From Thiotrichales bacterium (GTDB lineage Bacteria > Pseudomonadota > Gammaproteobacteria > Thiomicrospirales > Thiomicrospiraceae): a stretch of 53,765 nucleotides of DNA. Of the stretch, positions 18,824 through 27,831 are shown one piece after another. Numbering within the stretch: position 1 is the stretch's first letter; the number at the start of each line of letters is the position of its first letter. Location: NCBI GenBank assembly GCA_022759035.1, contig JAEMQD010000012.1:1-53765 (forward strand). The letters run 5' to 3'. A model generated the notes under the pieces. That model was not told the DNA's origin, made no database searches, and worked only from the letters and a program-made list of their open reading frames with translations. A program made the position numbers and the translations under genes.

Positions 18824-20181
18824 TGTTTGCTATCGTTGGTTTTTTACTTGCTGTGTTGCTGGTTGTCTCTGTGCATGAGTGGGGGCATTTTTACGCTGCG
18901 CGTAGGTTAGGCGTTCCAGTTGTGCGCTTTTCGATTGGTATGGGCGCTGCGCTTTGGTCGAAAAAAATTGCAGGTGTCGAATATCGGCTAGCATGGTTGC
19001 CTTTAGGTGGCTATGTTCTATTTGCAGACCCTAAAGAACATGTTGTTGCTGAAAGTGATCGGAGTAAAGTGTTGTCTGAACGCTCGCTACTTGTCCGTGC
19101 TTGGATTGTATTTGCTGGACCTGCTGTTAATTTGTTATTGGCGTGGTTACTCATGGTTGTTGTGCTTGTTGTCGGCATTCAATCACCTAAAGCGTGGCTA
19201 GCGCCAGGTGCTGTAGGTACCCCTTGGGCGGCGGTTTCTGGTCAGCAAACCTGGCAAGTTAACGCGATTAACGGACACGAAATAACGCAGTTTGAGCAAT
19301 TGCCAGTTGCTTTGTTAAACGCGGTTTCTTCCTCTGAAACGCTTGTTTTTTCTTTACAAAGTTGGCAAGGGGAACAAAAACAAGTTGCAGTGTCTGCTCA
19401 AGCATGGAAAGACTTGGCGTGGAAAAATCCAGCAGAACAAATGTCTCTTTGGGGGATGAAATTGGCGATGCCCGTCCTAGAGGCAAAGTTGGCAGCGGTT
19501 GAGCGCGATAGTGCTGCGGCAAAGGCTGGATTGCAAGAAGGTGATGTTATTAAGTTAGTCGATGGCATGGTGGTGGATGATTTTTCTGTCTTATCACAAT
19601 GGATTAAGGGTCACCCTAATCAAGCTGTTGTTTTTACTGTGCTGCGTAATGATCAACTGCTCTCGTTACCTGTTGTGATTGGTGTTCAAATGACACCGGA
19701 AGGTAATGAGCAAGGTTTTTTAGGCGTTCGTCCTGTCATGCCTGATGCCGTTATGGCGAATTGGTTATCGCGTTCTAAATTGAGTTTGTTAGATGCTAGT
19801 TTAGCGGCGCCTGAAAAGCTGTGGGCGTTAACGCGTCTGACGTTACAGGCTATCGGGCGTTTATTGACAGGACAGTCTGGATTAGAACAAATTTCTGGTC
19901 CAGTAGGTATTGCAGAAGCCGCGGGTTCGAGCTTGGAGCAAGGCTGGATTAGATTTTTTCAGTTTTTAGCGCTATTGAGTCTGAGTCTAGGCGTGTTAAA
20001 CTTACTGCCTTTGCCGCTATTAGACGGCGGGCATTTGTTTTTGTATGCGCTTGAAGCAATAAATGGAAAAGCTTTCTCTGAAACGTTTATGCTAGTATGG
20101 CAAAAAGTAGGTATTGTGTTAATAGCGTGTTTAACGCTGTTAGCGATTGGTAGTGATTTAAAACGCCTGTTTGGGGGCTAG
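18823..20181 (+). CDS. rseP: Site-2 intramembrane zinc protease RseP
   Basis: Second-step protease in the sigma-E envelope stress cascade; also clears signal peptides. 452 residues from the ATG that overlaps the cdsA stop (TAATG). This start puts the zinc motif HEWGHF at residues 18-23 in the first membrane helix. Two PDZ domains occupy roughly residues 115-310, and the second metal motif NLLPLPLLDGGHL lies near residue 400. A longer frame running back into cdsA exists but lacks merit. No rseA or rpoE is present in the window. Confidence 0.96.
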   Translation: MFAIVGFLLAVLLVVSVHEWGHFYAARRLGVPVVRFSIGMGAALWSKKIAGVEYRLAWLPLGGYVLFADPKEHVVAESDRSKVLSERSLLVRAWIVFAGPAVNLLLAWLLMVVVLVVGIQSPKAWLAPGAVGTPWAAVSGQQTWQVNAINGHEITQFEQLPVALLNAVSSSETLVFSLQSWQGEQKQVAVSAQAWKDLAWKNPAEQMSLWGMKLAMPVLEAKLAAVERDSAAAKAGLQEGDVIKLVDGMVVDDFSVLSQWIKGHPNQAVVFTVLRNDQLLSLPVVIGVQMTPEGNEQGFLGVRPVMPDAVMANWLSRSKLSLLDASLAAPEKLWALTRLTLQAIGRLLTGQSGLEQISGPVGIAEAAGSSLEQGWIRFFQFLALLSLSLGVLNLLPLPLLDGGHLFLYALEAINGKAFSETFMLVWQKVGIVLIACLTLLAIGSDLKRLFGG

Positions 20182-20183
20182 TT

Positions 20184-22607
20184 GTGTTAAATAAGTTTCG
20201 TATTAGTGCTTCAGTATTGTTTTTGGTAGCGGGTCATGCATTGGCAGCTGGTAATAATCAAAAAATTGAGTTTGTGGGATTGGAAAGGGTAACCCCTGAA
20301 ACTGCAATGAGCTATTTATCTATCCAAGACGGTCAAAAACTTTCGCCTGCACAAGTTAAGCAAGTTATTAAATCACTGTTTGCTACGGGTTTCTTTCGTG
20401 ATGTTAAGGTTTATCAGCACAATGGTGGTATTAAAATTCAGGTGGTTGAACGACCTTCTATTGCACAAATTAAACTAGAAGGTTCTAAGCTCATTAAGGA
20501 AGATGAGCTGCTACAAGCATTAGAAGTGATGGGCATCAAAAAAGGTCGCATCCTTAACGAGTCAGATTTAGACCGTATTGCACAAGATGTCCGCCAGCGT
20601 TATCAAAACCAAGGCTATTATGCGACGGTTGTTGAGCCTAAGTTAGAACATTTAGAGCGTAATCGTGTTAACGTTACCATTAAAGTTCAGGAAGGTGAGC
20701 TTGCGCGAATTACCAAGATTAATTTGGTTGGTAATAAAGCGTTTGATGAATCTAAATTGGTAGGTTTGTTTTCTTTATCAGAGCCAACGATGTGGTCTTG
20801 GTTGACTGATGCAGACCAGTATGCGAGAACGAAACTACAAGCAGATTTGGAAACTTTGCGTTCTTACTACATGGACAAAGGTTATGCGGATTTTCGCATT
20901 TTATCGTCTCAAGTGAGTATTTCTTCAGACAAGACGCGCGTTTATGTAACGGTTAACATGAGCGAAGGCCGCCAATACACGGTAACGGATGTTTCTTTTT
21001 CTGGTAGCAATGTCTTAAGTGAAGAAAAAATGAACAGTCTGTTGAAGTTTAAAACAGGCGAAATCTTTGCACGTAATAAAATTACCGACTCGATAAATGC
21101 GATCAAAGACAGCTTGTCCGAGCAGGGCTATGCTTTCGCAGAGGTAGAGCCGAAGACGCAGTTAGATAAAGAGAATGGTACAGTTAAGCTGGTAATTGAT
21201 GTTAATCCAAAAAATCGCGCTTATGTGCGTCGTATCGAAGTGAAAGGTAATAATCGCACGCGTGATCATGTTGTTCGTCGTGAGATGCGTCAGTTTGAAG
21301 CAGCGCCTTATAATCTGTCTTCTGTCCGTCAGTCGCAAGCACGCTTGAAGCGGTTGGGTTTCTTTAAAACGGTTGATATTGAAACGCAGCGCGTTGGGCA
21401 AGATCAGGTTGATTTGATTGTTAAAGTAGAAGAAATGCCAACAGGCGCCATTACCGCTTCGATTGGCTACTCACAAGTTGAAAATATGTTGCTGGGCTTT
21501 AGCCTATCGGAACGTAATATTTTTGGTACGGGTAATAATGCAACGTTTAGTATTTCTTCGTCGTCTGCGCGTAAAAATTATGATATTAATGTCACGAACC
21601 CTTACTACACACCTGATGGTGATAGTTTAAGTGCGGGTGTTTTTTGGCGAGAAATTGACGCTAAATATCTTTATCTGGCGCCTTATAGCACCAATACGAT
21701 TGGTGGACGTGTCATCTATGGTATCCCGTTAAGCGAAGAGGATCGGTTGAACTTTGGTGTCCAAGCTGAAAAACTGAGCTTGGTATTCCAAGGAAATGGC
21801 TTAGGAACTTATGACCAAAACGGCGTGTATACAGATTCGAGTGGCAATGTCATCACGCCAGGTTTTGGTGATGCCCTAAAAGAATATTCAACATATGGTT
21901 TACCAGCGAGCGCCTTTGCAACTGATCCAAAATTGGTGCAACAATATAACAAATTCTATAGTAATGGCTCGCAGTTTAATGATATTTCATTAAAAACCAG
22001 CTTTGTGCATGATACGAGAGATGAGTTTTACTTCCCAAATAAAGGGACTTACCACTCTAGTTCATTATCTGTATCCACGCCAATGGGTGACTTAACCTAC
22101 TATCAACTGGATATGCAACAAAAACTCTATATGCCAATTACAGAAAGAAGCAATATCAGCTTAACAGGCACAATTGGCTATGGTAAAGGGTATGGTAATC
22201 TTGATGGGTATGGTTTGCCGTTTTTCCGACGTTATTATGCGGGTGGTATTCAAACGGTTCGTGGCTATGAATCGTATAGTTTAGGTAATAGTTATGTGCT
22301 GGCAACAGATGGTTCGAGTCGCGCAACAGGGGGAGATTTCTTAACAGTTGCCTCTGCTGCATTGAATTTCAGGCCTTGGTTTATTGAAGATAGCACGAAT
22401 ATGCGACTAAGTTGGTTCTTTGATGGCGGAAATGTGTTCACAGACCCTGACAAATTCAAGGCAGATGAGTTAAGATTGTCAACTGGATTAGGCTTCTCTT
22501 GGATTACGCCGATTGGGCCACTTACGTTTAGTTATGCAAAACCACTAAACCCACAAGTGACAGATCGTACACAAGAGTTTCAATTTACAATCGGTGTGCC
22601 TTTTTAA
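20184..22607 (+). CDS. bamA: Outer membrane protein assembly factor BamA
   Basis: Core of the BAM complex that inserts beta-barrel proteins. 807 residues. The GTG start at 20184 is 2 bp after rseP. A signal peptide ends at ALA near residue 21, five POTRA domains span about residues 24-420, and a 16-strand barrel follows with the RGY element (TVRGYESYSLG) near residue 690, FDGGNVF and a C-terminal aromatic (TIGVPF). Co-occurrence with skp and the lpx genes is the normal gammaproteobacterial arrangement. Confidence 0.97.
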   Translation: MLNKFRISASVLFLVAGHALAAGNNQKIEFVGLERVTPETAMSYLSIQDGQKLSPAQVKQVIKSLFATGFFRDVKVYQHNGGIKIQVVERPSIAQIKLEGSKLIKEDELLQALEVMGIKKGRILNESDLDRIAQDVRQRYQNQGYYATVVEPKLEHLERNRVNVTIKVQEGELARITKINLVGNKAFDESKLVGLFSLSEPTMWSWLTDADQYARTKLQADLETLRSYYMDKGYADFRILSSQVSISSDKTRVYVTVNMSEGRQYTVTDVSFSGSNVLSEEKMNSLLKFKTGEIFARNKITDSINAIKDSLSEQGYAFAEVEPKTQLDKENGTVKLVIDVNPKNRAYVRRIEVKGNNRTRDHVVRREMRQFEAAPYNLSSVRQSQARLKRLGFFKTVDIETQRVGQDQVDLIVKVEEMPTGAITASIGYSQVENMLLGFSLSERNIFGTGNNATFSISSSSARKNYDINVTNPYYTPDGDSLSAGVFWREIDAKYLYLAPYSTNTIGGRVIYGIPLSEEDRLNFGVQAEKLSLVFQGNGLGTYDQNGVYTDSSGNVITPGFGDALKEYSTYGLPASAFATDPKLVQQYNKFYSNGSQFNDISLKTSFVHDTRDEFYFPNKGTYHSSSLSVSTPMGDLTYYQLDMQQKLYMPITERSNISLTGTIGYGKGYGNLDGYGLPFFRRYYAGGIQTVRGYESYSLGNSYVLATDGSSRATGGDFLTVASAALNFRPWFIEDSTNMRLSWFFDGGNVFTDPDKFKADELRLSTGLGFSWITPIGPLTFSYAKPLNPQVTDRTQEFQFTIGVPF

Positions 22608-22645
22608 TGGCTAAAAATTTTTGTTTGATGAAAGGAAATAACAAG

Positions 22646-23188
22646 ATGCGCTCGCACAGTTTGCGTTTAGTTGGTTTGGTTGCGTTGGCAGCCATGTTTT
22701 CAGTATCTACGGCAATTGCTGATGAAGTAAAAGTTCGTGTTGTTAATGTCGCGAAATTGCTTGATCAGGCGCCTCAAGCTAAAGATGCATCTGGCGCTTT
22801 AGAGCGTGAGTTTGCGCCACAACAGCGCGAATTGAATAAAATGAACGATGAAATTGAAAAGCTTGCTAAAGACTACGAGAAAAACAAGTCGGTAATGAGC
22901 GAAGCGCAGCGCGAAGCGAAAGAGCGAGATATCGTCATGAAAAAACGTGACTTGCAACGTCGTCGTAATGATGTGCAGGAGCTGTTGAATATCCGCCGTA
23001 ATGAAGAGTTGTCAAAATTGCAAGATTTAGTGAATGTTGCGATTAAAACGGTTGGTGAAAAAGAAGGCTATGATTTGATTCTTTATGATGGTATTGCGTA
23101 TACACGCGATACAATTGATATTACCGCAACGGTATTGAACTATTTGGCAGGTGAAGCAGATAAACGCAAAAACTTAAATAAACCTTAA
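22646..23188 (+). CDS. skp: Periplasmic chaperone Skp/OmpH
   Basis: Trimeric jellyfish-shaped chaperone that holds unfolded outer membrane proteins for BamA. The favoured start is ATG 22646 (MRSHS), with AAGGAAA 8 nt upstream and a clean signal peptide ending near IADE. An alternative ATG at 22607, overlapping the bamA stop, would put 13 polar residues in front of the signal peptide. The mature part is dominated by charged coiled coil (about residues 55-130), followed by VGEKEGYDLILYDGIAYT. 180 residues, slightly longer than the E. coli precursor at 161. Confidence 0.93.
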   Translation: MRSHSLRLVGLVALAAMFSVSTAIADEVKVRVVNVAKLLDQAPQAKDASGALEREFAPQQRELNKMNDEIEKLAKDYEKNKSVMSEAQREAKERDIVMKKRDLQRRRNDVQELLNIRRNEELSKLQDLVNVAIKTVGEKEGYDLILYDGIAYTRDTIDITATVLNYLAGEADKRKNLNKP

Positions 23189-23198
23189 GTTATTCTCG

Positions 23199-24248
23199 AT
23201 GATGTTTACACTTGGACAGATTGCAGAACATATCGGTGCGCAATTGCGTGGCGATGCTGATTACGTAGTGGATGGTGTGGCAACCTTAGCAAGCGCCACA
23301 TCGTCAAATCTTAGTTTTTTGGCCAATAGCAAGTATCGTACACAACTCGCCAGCGCTCGTGCTGGCGTTGTTGTTTTATCAGCAGAAGATGCTGAGAGTT
23401 GGTCTGGTAATGCTTTAATTGCGCGCAATCCTTATTTAGCTTATGCAAAAGCAGCAGCCTTGTTGCATCCTCAACCTGTTTCTGAGCTGGGTGTACATGC
23501 GAGCGCACAGGTGCATGCTAGCGCTAAAGTATCAGATCAGGTGTCTATTGGCGCTGGTGCTGTTATTGCAGCAGAGGTGTCTATTGGTGCGAAAACGACA
23601 ATCTCTGCGGGTGTTGTTTTGGCTGAATGCGTAGTGATTGGCGAGAATTGTTGGATTGGCCCGAATGTGACGATTTTGCATCATTGCCAACTAGGAAATA
23701 ACGTTGTTGTTGAATCAGGGACGGTTATTGGTAGTGAAGGCTTTGGTTGGGCGAAAGATGGTGCGCGTTGGGTTAAGGTGCCACAGATTGGTCGGGTAAT
23801 TATTGGTAACGATGTCTCTATCGGTGCGAATTGTTGTTTAGATCGTGGGGCGATTGAAGACACCGTTATTGAAGATGGCGTGAAACTTGATAATTTCGTT
23901 CAAATTTCGCACAACGTTCGTATTGGTCAACATACGGCAATGGCTGGACATTCTGGTGTTGCGGGCAGTACGCAGGTTGGTCAGAGTTGCACTATAGCGG
24001 GGATGGCGGGTGTTGCAGGTCATTTGACTCTCGCTGATAACGTACATGTTACCGCTATGACGCTTGTTAGCCGTTCTTTGTCTGCACCAGGTGTGTATTC
24101 TGGAAACTTGCCAGTTGAAGAAAATGCGCTGTGGCGTAAGAACGTTGCTCGATTTAGACAGCTTGAAGCGATGGCAAAACGTTTAAAAGCACTAGAAAAG
24201 CAGGCAGCATCGCAACAAGATAATGCAGAAAAAGCGATAAACGATTAG
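23199..24248 (+). CDS. lpxD: UDP-3-O-(3-hydroxyacyl)glucosamine N-acyltransferase
   Basis: Third step of lipid A synthesis. 349 residues: an N-terminal uridine-binding domain with [10 protein letters not shown], then a long left-handed beta-helix of hexapeptide repeats (about residues 100-310) with the catalytic His in [13 protein letters not shown], and a C-terminal helix. Tandem ATG codons start the gene; either is possible. It is 10 bp after skp. A terminator-like hairpin lies inside the gene at 23348-23367. Confidence 0.96.
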   Translation: MMFTLGQIAEHIGAQLRGDADYVVDGVATLASATSSNLSFLANSKYRTQLASARAGVVVLSAEDAESWSGNALIARNPYLAYAKAAALLHPQPVSELGVHASAQVHASAKVSDQVSIGAGAVIAAEVSIGAKTTISAGVVLAECVVIGENCWIGPNVTILHHCQLGNNVVVESGTVIGSEGFGWAKDGARWVKVPQIGRVIIGNDVSIGANCCLDRGAIEDTVIEDGVKLDNFVQISHNVRIGQHTAMAGHSGVAGSTQVGQSCTIAGMAGVAGHLTLADNVHVTAMTLVSRSLSAPGVYSGNLPVEENALWRKNVARFRQLEAMAKRLKALEKQAASQQDNAEKAIND

Positions 24249-24295
24249 AATATTCGCTTGATAATAAAAACGATACGCCTAAAAGGGTTTTAACT

Positions 24296-24739
24296 ATGAT
24301 CATGCGAATAGAAGACATTTTTCAGTACTTGCCACACCGTTACCCATTTTTACTTATCGATCGCGTGACCGAGTTAAAAGAGATGGAATACCTTAAGGGT
24401 TACAAAAACGTAACATTTAATGAGCCGCAATTTACTGGTCACTTCCCTAATCATCCGATCATGCCTGGTGTCATGATTATTGAAGCAATGGCTCAAGCGA
24501 CAGGAATTCTGGCGTTTAAATCAAGTGCAACGAAGCCAGATAACAATTCGATTTATTATCTTGTTGGTGTTGATAATTGTCGTTTCCGTCAGCCTACTTA
24601 TCCAGGTGATCGTTTAGATTTCCATGTTCAAGTCGTGTCAACTAAACGTGGTGTGTGGAAGTTTTTAGCGGAAACGCATGTGGAAGACAAATTGATTGCA
24701 AGTGCAGAGTTGATGTGCGCTGAGAGGGAAGTGGCTTGA
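24296..24739 (+). CDS. fabZ: 3-hydroxyacyl-[acyl-carrier-protein] dehydratase FabZ
   Basis: Dehydrates 3-hydroxyacyl-ACP in fatty acid elongation and competes with LpxA for the same substrate. 147 residues, hotdog fold. [13 protein letters not shown] near the N-terminus, then the active-site block [20 protein letters not shown] with catalytic His and Glu. AAGGG lies 8 nt before the first ATG. The stop overlaps the TTG start of lpxA, which ties the two competing activities together in translation. Confidence 0.97.
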   Translation: MIMRIEDIFQYLPHRYPFLLIDRVTELKEMEYLKGYKNVTFNEPQFTGHFPNHPIMPGVMIIEAMAQATGILAFKSSATKPDNNSIYYLVGVDNCRFRQPTYPGDRLDFHVQVVSTKRGVWKFLAETHVEDKLIASAELMCAEREVA

Positions 24740-25506
24740 TTCACCCAAGTGCGATTATTGATCCGAAGGCGGAGCTTGCACCTGATGTGCAGGTAGGGCC
24801 TTTTTCGATTATCGGTGCAGGGGTTCGCATTGACGAAGGTTGTCAAATCGGTCCGCATGTTGTTATTGAGGGCCCAACGCACTTAGGCAAACGCAATACC
24901 GTTTTTCAATTTGCGTCTATTGGTGCGGCACCGCAAGATAAAAAATATCGGAATGAGCCGACGCGCTTAGTGATTGGTGATGATAATACCATTCGGGAGA
25001 ACGTTACCTTAAACCGCGGTACGATTCAGGATCGTGGTGAGACGACGATTGGTAGTCGCAATTGGATTATGGCAGGCGTGCATATTGCACATGATTGTGT
25101 GATTGGTAACGATACTATTTTTGCTAATGCGGTTGCCCTAGCGGGGCACGTTATTGTTGAAGATTATGCCATTCTGGGTGGTTATACCTTGGTACACCAA
25201 TTTTGTAGAATTGGTGAGCATAGTTTTTGCGGCATGGGAAGTGTGATTAACCAAGACGTGCCGACTTTTGTCACTGTGTCGGGTAATTTGGCTCGCCCAC
25301 ATGGCATTAATAGTGAAGGATTGAAGCGCCGTGGTTTTAGCGTCGAACAAATTTCGGTCATTAAGCGCGCTTATCGTACCTTGTATCGTTCAAGCACGCC
25401 GTTGGAAAGCGCGATTCTTGCGATGTTAGCGCAAGACGATCCAACGGATGTTTTACAGCCTTTAATTGCTTTTTTGCAATCAGCAACACGTGGCATCATC
25501 CGCTAG
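24736..25506 (+). CDS. lpxA: UDP-N-acetylglucosamine O-acyltransferase
   Basis: First step of lipid A synthesis. 256 residues (E. coli 262). The start is a TTG at 24736 that overlaps the fabZ stop; it is chosen because it yields the canonical [11 protein letters not shown]-terminus and no ATG is near. Hexapeptide-repeat helix to about residue 190 with the catalytic His in [14 protein letters not shown], then a helical C-terminal domain with GLKRRGFS. Its 3' end overlaps lpxB. Confidence 0.96.
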   Translation: MIHPSAIIDPKAELAPDVQVGPFSIIGAGVRIDEGCQIGPHVVIEGPTHLGKRNTVFQFASIGAAPQDKKYRNEPTRLVIGDDNTIRENVTLNRGTIQDRGETTIGSRNWIMAGVHIAHDCVIGNDTIFANAVALAGHVIVEDYAILGGYTLVHQFCRIGEHSFCGMGSVINQDVPTFVTVSGNLARPHGINSEGLKRRGFSVEQISVIKRAYRTLYRSSTPLESAILAMLAQDDPTDVLQPLIAFLQSATRGIIR

Positions 25507-26650
25507 TCCAAAACGCGTTGTTCTCTTGGCTGCAGAGCCTTCGGCTGATGCGCTAGGTGCTTCTGTAGCAGAAGCCTGGCGTGTTGCCTTTCCAGATGTT
25601 CAATTGCTCGGGATGGCTGGTCCTTTAATGCGTGCGGCGGGTGTTCAGGCTTTGTGGCGGATGGAAGAAGTCTCGGTCATGGGGCTGTTTGAGGTGCTGA
25701 AGCATTATCGGCGCTTGAAGCGTCTGCAAAGGCAGATGATTGAAACATTAAAAGCAATGAAGCCTGATCTCGTGTTAGGGATTGATGGGCCAGATTTTAA
25801 TTTGACAATTGAATCTGCTTTGCGAGATGCCAATATTCCGAGCTATCACTTTGTTGCGCCTAGTGTTTGGGCTTGGCGGCCAGGCAGAGCCTTGAAAATG
25901 GCTGAGCGCACAGATGGACTTTTATGCTTGTTTCCTTTTGAGCCACCTTACTTTTTGGTACATGGTTTGGCTGCCGCGAGTGTTGGTCATCCTTTAGCCG
26001 ATCGCTTGCCGCTCGTGCCAGATAAAACTGCGGCGAGAATGGCATTGAATATTGCTACTGATGTGCCTGTTTTGGCGGTTTTACCAGGTTCGCGTCGTGG
26101 TGAGTGGCAGTATAACGCACCAGTATTTTGGGATGCGGTCAGTCTGTTATTGATGCAACATCCTTCGTTGCAAGTGCTAGTGCCGTGTCTCAATGCGCGA
26201 ATGCAGCAAGTTTTGTCTGCTGGCGTGAAAGATTTGCCGATTCATTGGGTGATTACGGAAGCTGGTGCTAGTCAGGTGTTGACCGCGGCAGATGTTGCTT
26301 TAGTGGCATCGGGAACGGCAACATTAGAAACAGCCTTGTGTCATACACCAATGGTCGTGGGCTATCGAATGCATTGGTTGTCGCATCGCATTATTACAGC
26401 GATGCTAAAAACCCGTTGGATAGCCTTGCCTAATATTATTGCAAATCGCGGTGTTGTTCCTGAATTGCTTCAGTCGCAGGCGACGGGCGCTGCTTTGGCT
26501 GCGGAAGTATCAAAGTTACTATCGCCCTCGTCTGAGTTAAGACAAGTCCAACTTAATTGGTTCGATACGCTGCATAACTTATTACATTGTAATGCAGCAG
26601 CCACCGCGGTAACACAATTGATATCTTGGTGGAGAGAACGTGTACGCTGA
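25490..26650 (+). CDS. lpxB: Lipid-A-disaccharide synthase
   Basis: GT19 glycosyltransferase that condenses UDP-diacylglucosamine with lipid X at the inner membrane. 386 residues from GTG 25490, which overlaps lpxA by 17 bp. The TTG at 25466 would add eight residues without family support. Motifs: [13 protein letters not shown] near residues 12-24, [26 protein letters not shown] and the nucleotide-site LPGSRRGE. It overlaps rnhB by 11 bp. Confidence 0.95.
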   Translation: MASSASPKRVVLLAAEPSADALGASVAEAWRVAFPDVQLLGMAGPLMRAAGVQALWRMEEVSVMGLFEVLKHYRRLKRLQRQMIETLKAMKPDLVLGIDGPDFNLTIESALRDANIPSYHFVAPSVWAWRPGRALKMAERTDGLLCLFPFEPPYFLVHGLAAASVGHPLADRLPLVPDKTAARMALNIATDVPVLAVLPGSRRGEWQYNAPVFWDAVSLLLMQHPSLQVLVPCLNARMQQVLSAGVKDLPIHWVITEAGASQVLTAADVALVASGTATLETALCHTPMVVGYRMHWLSHRIITAMLKTRWIALPNIIANRGVVPELLQSQATGAALAAEVSKLLSPSSELRQVQLNWFDTLHNLLHCNAAATAVTQLISWWRERVR

Positions 26651-27230
26651 TGCTACCTGGGCAGGTGTCGATGAAGTTGGCCGAGGACCGCTTGTTGGTT
26701 CTGTTGTAACTGCTGCTGTTATTTTGCCATTGGATTATGACTTGCCAGGGTTGACTGACTCAAAAAAACTGTCTGAAAAACGGCGTGAATTGCTTGCAGA
26801 GCAAATTAAAATGCAAGCCATTGCTTGGTCTGTGTGTGAAGCGTCTGCCTCAGAAGTGGATGCGTTGAATGTGTTACAAGCAAGTTTGTTGGCAATGCGT
26901 CGTGCTGTGGAAGGTCTGTCGATTGTGCCAGCGGGTGTTTGGGTTGATGGCAATCGTTGTCCGCAAGGCTTGACCATGCCGTGCCAGGCTGTTGTTAAAG
27001 GTGATTTGACAGTTCCTGCCATTAGCGCGGCATCTATTTTGGCAAAAGTAGCACGAGATGCGCAAATGCAACAATTGCATGAAGCTTTTCCAGAATATGG
27101 CTTTGATAAGCATAAGGGATATCCTACCGCAGCGCATTTGTCTGCTTTGGCACGCTTAGGGCCGCTGTCTGAACACCGAAAAAGTTTTGCACCTGTGCGC
27201 GCTATGCTGACACAGTCTTCGTTACTGTAG
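26640..27230 (+). CDS. rnhB: Ribonuclease HII
   Basis: Removes ribonucleotides and RNA from RNA-DNA hybrids. 196 residues. The GTG start lies inside the end of lpxB. Active-site acids D11 and E12 lie in [12 protein letters not shown]; a further Asp lies in [11 protein letters not shown], and KVARDAQM and [13 protein letters not shown] complete the family pattern. Last gene of the rpsB-to-rnhB block; normally dnaE follows at once, but here about 600 bp with two damaged genes intervene. Confidence 0.96.
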   Translation: MYADATWAGVDEVGRGPLVGSVVTAAVILPLDYDLPGLTDSKKLSEKRRELLAEQIKMQAIAWSVCEASASEVDALNVLQASLLAMRRAVEGLSIVPAGVWVDGNRCPQGLTMPCQAVVKGDLTVPAISAASILAKVARDAQMQQLHEAFPEYGFDKHKGYPTAAHLSALARLGPLSEHRKSFAPVRAMLTQSSLL

Positions 27231-27232
27231 GA

Positions 27233-27258
27233 AAAAAGAACCCACAGTTAAGCGGGTT
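27233..27258 (-). terminator. Possible weak terminator downstream of the DsrE-like gene
   Basis: On the minus strand an ACCC/GGGT stem with a ten-base loop is followed by a T6 run. The stem is only 4 bp, so confidence is low. Confidence 0.3.
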
Positions 27259-27284
27259 AAATGGTAGGAGCGAAAGTTGTTTGT

Positions 27285-27509
27285 TTATAACTTTAAATAA
27301 ACAAAACCAAGCCCTTGAAGTCTCGCAATTTCAGCGACTCCTGCCAATACAATGTTGTCTTTTATAACATGATAGAGTTGGTTAATCGTAATTTTTTTAG
27401 CGACTAATGTGTTATAGCACACCAATAAATGGACGCCATCTTTAGCTAATAGCGCATCTACTTTTTCGCCTAGTTTTGGTGCGGAGCCGTATTGTGCGGT
27501 AAGTAACAT
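27285..27509 (-). CDS. DsrE/DsrF-family protein, apparently missing its 5' end
   Basis: 74 residues resembling the C-terminal two-thirds of DsrE-like sulfur-relay proteins: a VCYNTLVAKKI block, then LAGVAEIARLQGLGFVYLKL, equivalent to the usual AGVAELARLQ..GY.YIKP ending. Family members are about 110-120 residues. The conserved GINMLL segment begins two codons before the only ATG, the upstream in-frame codons offer no start before a TGA, and the N-terminal beta-alpha unit is absent. The frame runs into the damaged anti-sigma gene on the other strand, with 24 bp between start codons and no room for two promoters. Either a truncated remnant or a very short variant; function uncertain. Confidence 0.5.
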   Translation of the reverse strand: MLLTAQYGSAPKLGEKVDALLAKDGVHLLVCYNTLVAKKITINQLYHVIKDNIVLAGVAEIARLQGLGFVYLKL

Positions 27510-27533
27510 GTTAATGCCTGTAGTGGTAAAGTG

Positions 27534-27780
27534 ATGGAAAAAAGAAACCTCTATAGATGTTCACGCCTATGTTGATGGACAGCTAGATGAGCAGCAAAAT
27601 AGTGCTATGTTGTTGCGTTTAGCGGAAGAGACGGATCTTCGTCAAGATGTTGCGGAATTGCAAATGTTAAAAGATATGGTGAAATCTGCTTACGCAGAGG
27701 CGTTACCAAAACTTGCCTCGGCTCAATATGACGTCACACGGCAAAAAACGCAATACTTGCGTAACAAGGTTAGTTGTTGA
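27534..27780 (+). pseudogene. Frameshifted anti-sigma-factor-like gene
   Basis: An ATG at 27534 opens MEK and then meets a run of six A. Skipping one A gives a continuous 81-residue protein with DVHAYVDGQLDEQQ followed by a helical stretch (LAEETDLRQDVAELQMLKD), the pattern of the N-terminal sigma-binding domain of many ECF anti-sigma factors. Read as written, the frame stops after 13 codons (TGA). No membrane segment follows, so the gene would also be short. No ECF sigma gene lies in the window. Explanations are a decayed gene, slippage on the A-run, or a homopolymer sequencing error. This fills the gene-poor stretch 27510-27831. Confidence 0.5.
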
Positions 27781-27817
27781 TCATTAGCGATCTTAAAAGG
27801 GTTAAGGTGTTGCATGC

Positions 27818-27823
27818 TATAAT
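27818..27823 (+). promoter_or_regulatory. -10 element of the dnaE promoter
   Basis: Perfect TATAAT, with no good -35 at 16-18 bp. The predicted start near 27830 lies at the first dnaE ATG (27832), which bears on the choice of start codon. Confidence 0.5.
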
Positions 27824-27831
27824 AAACGCCT

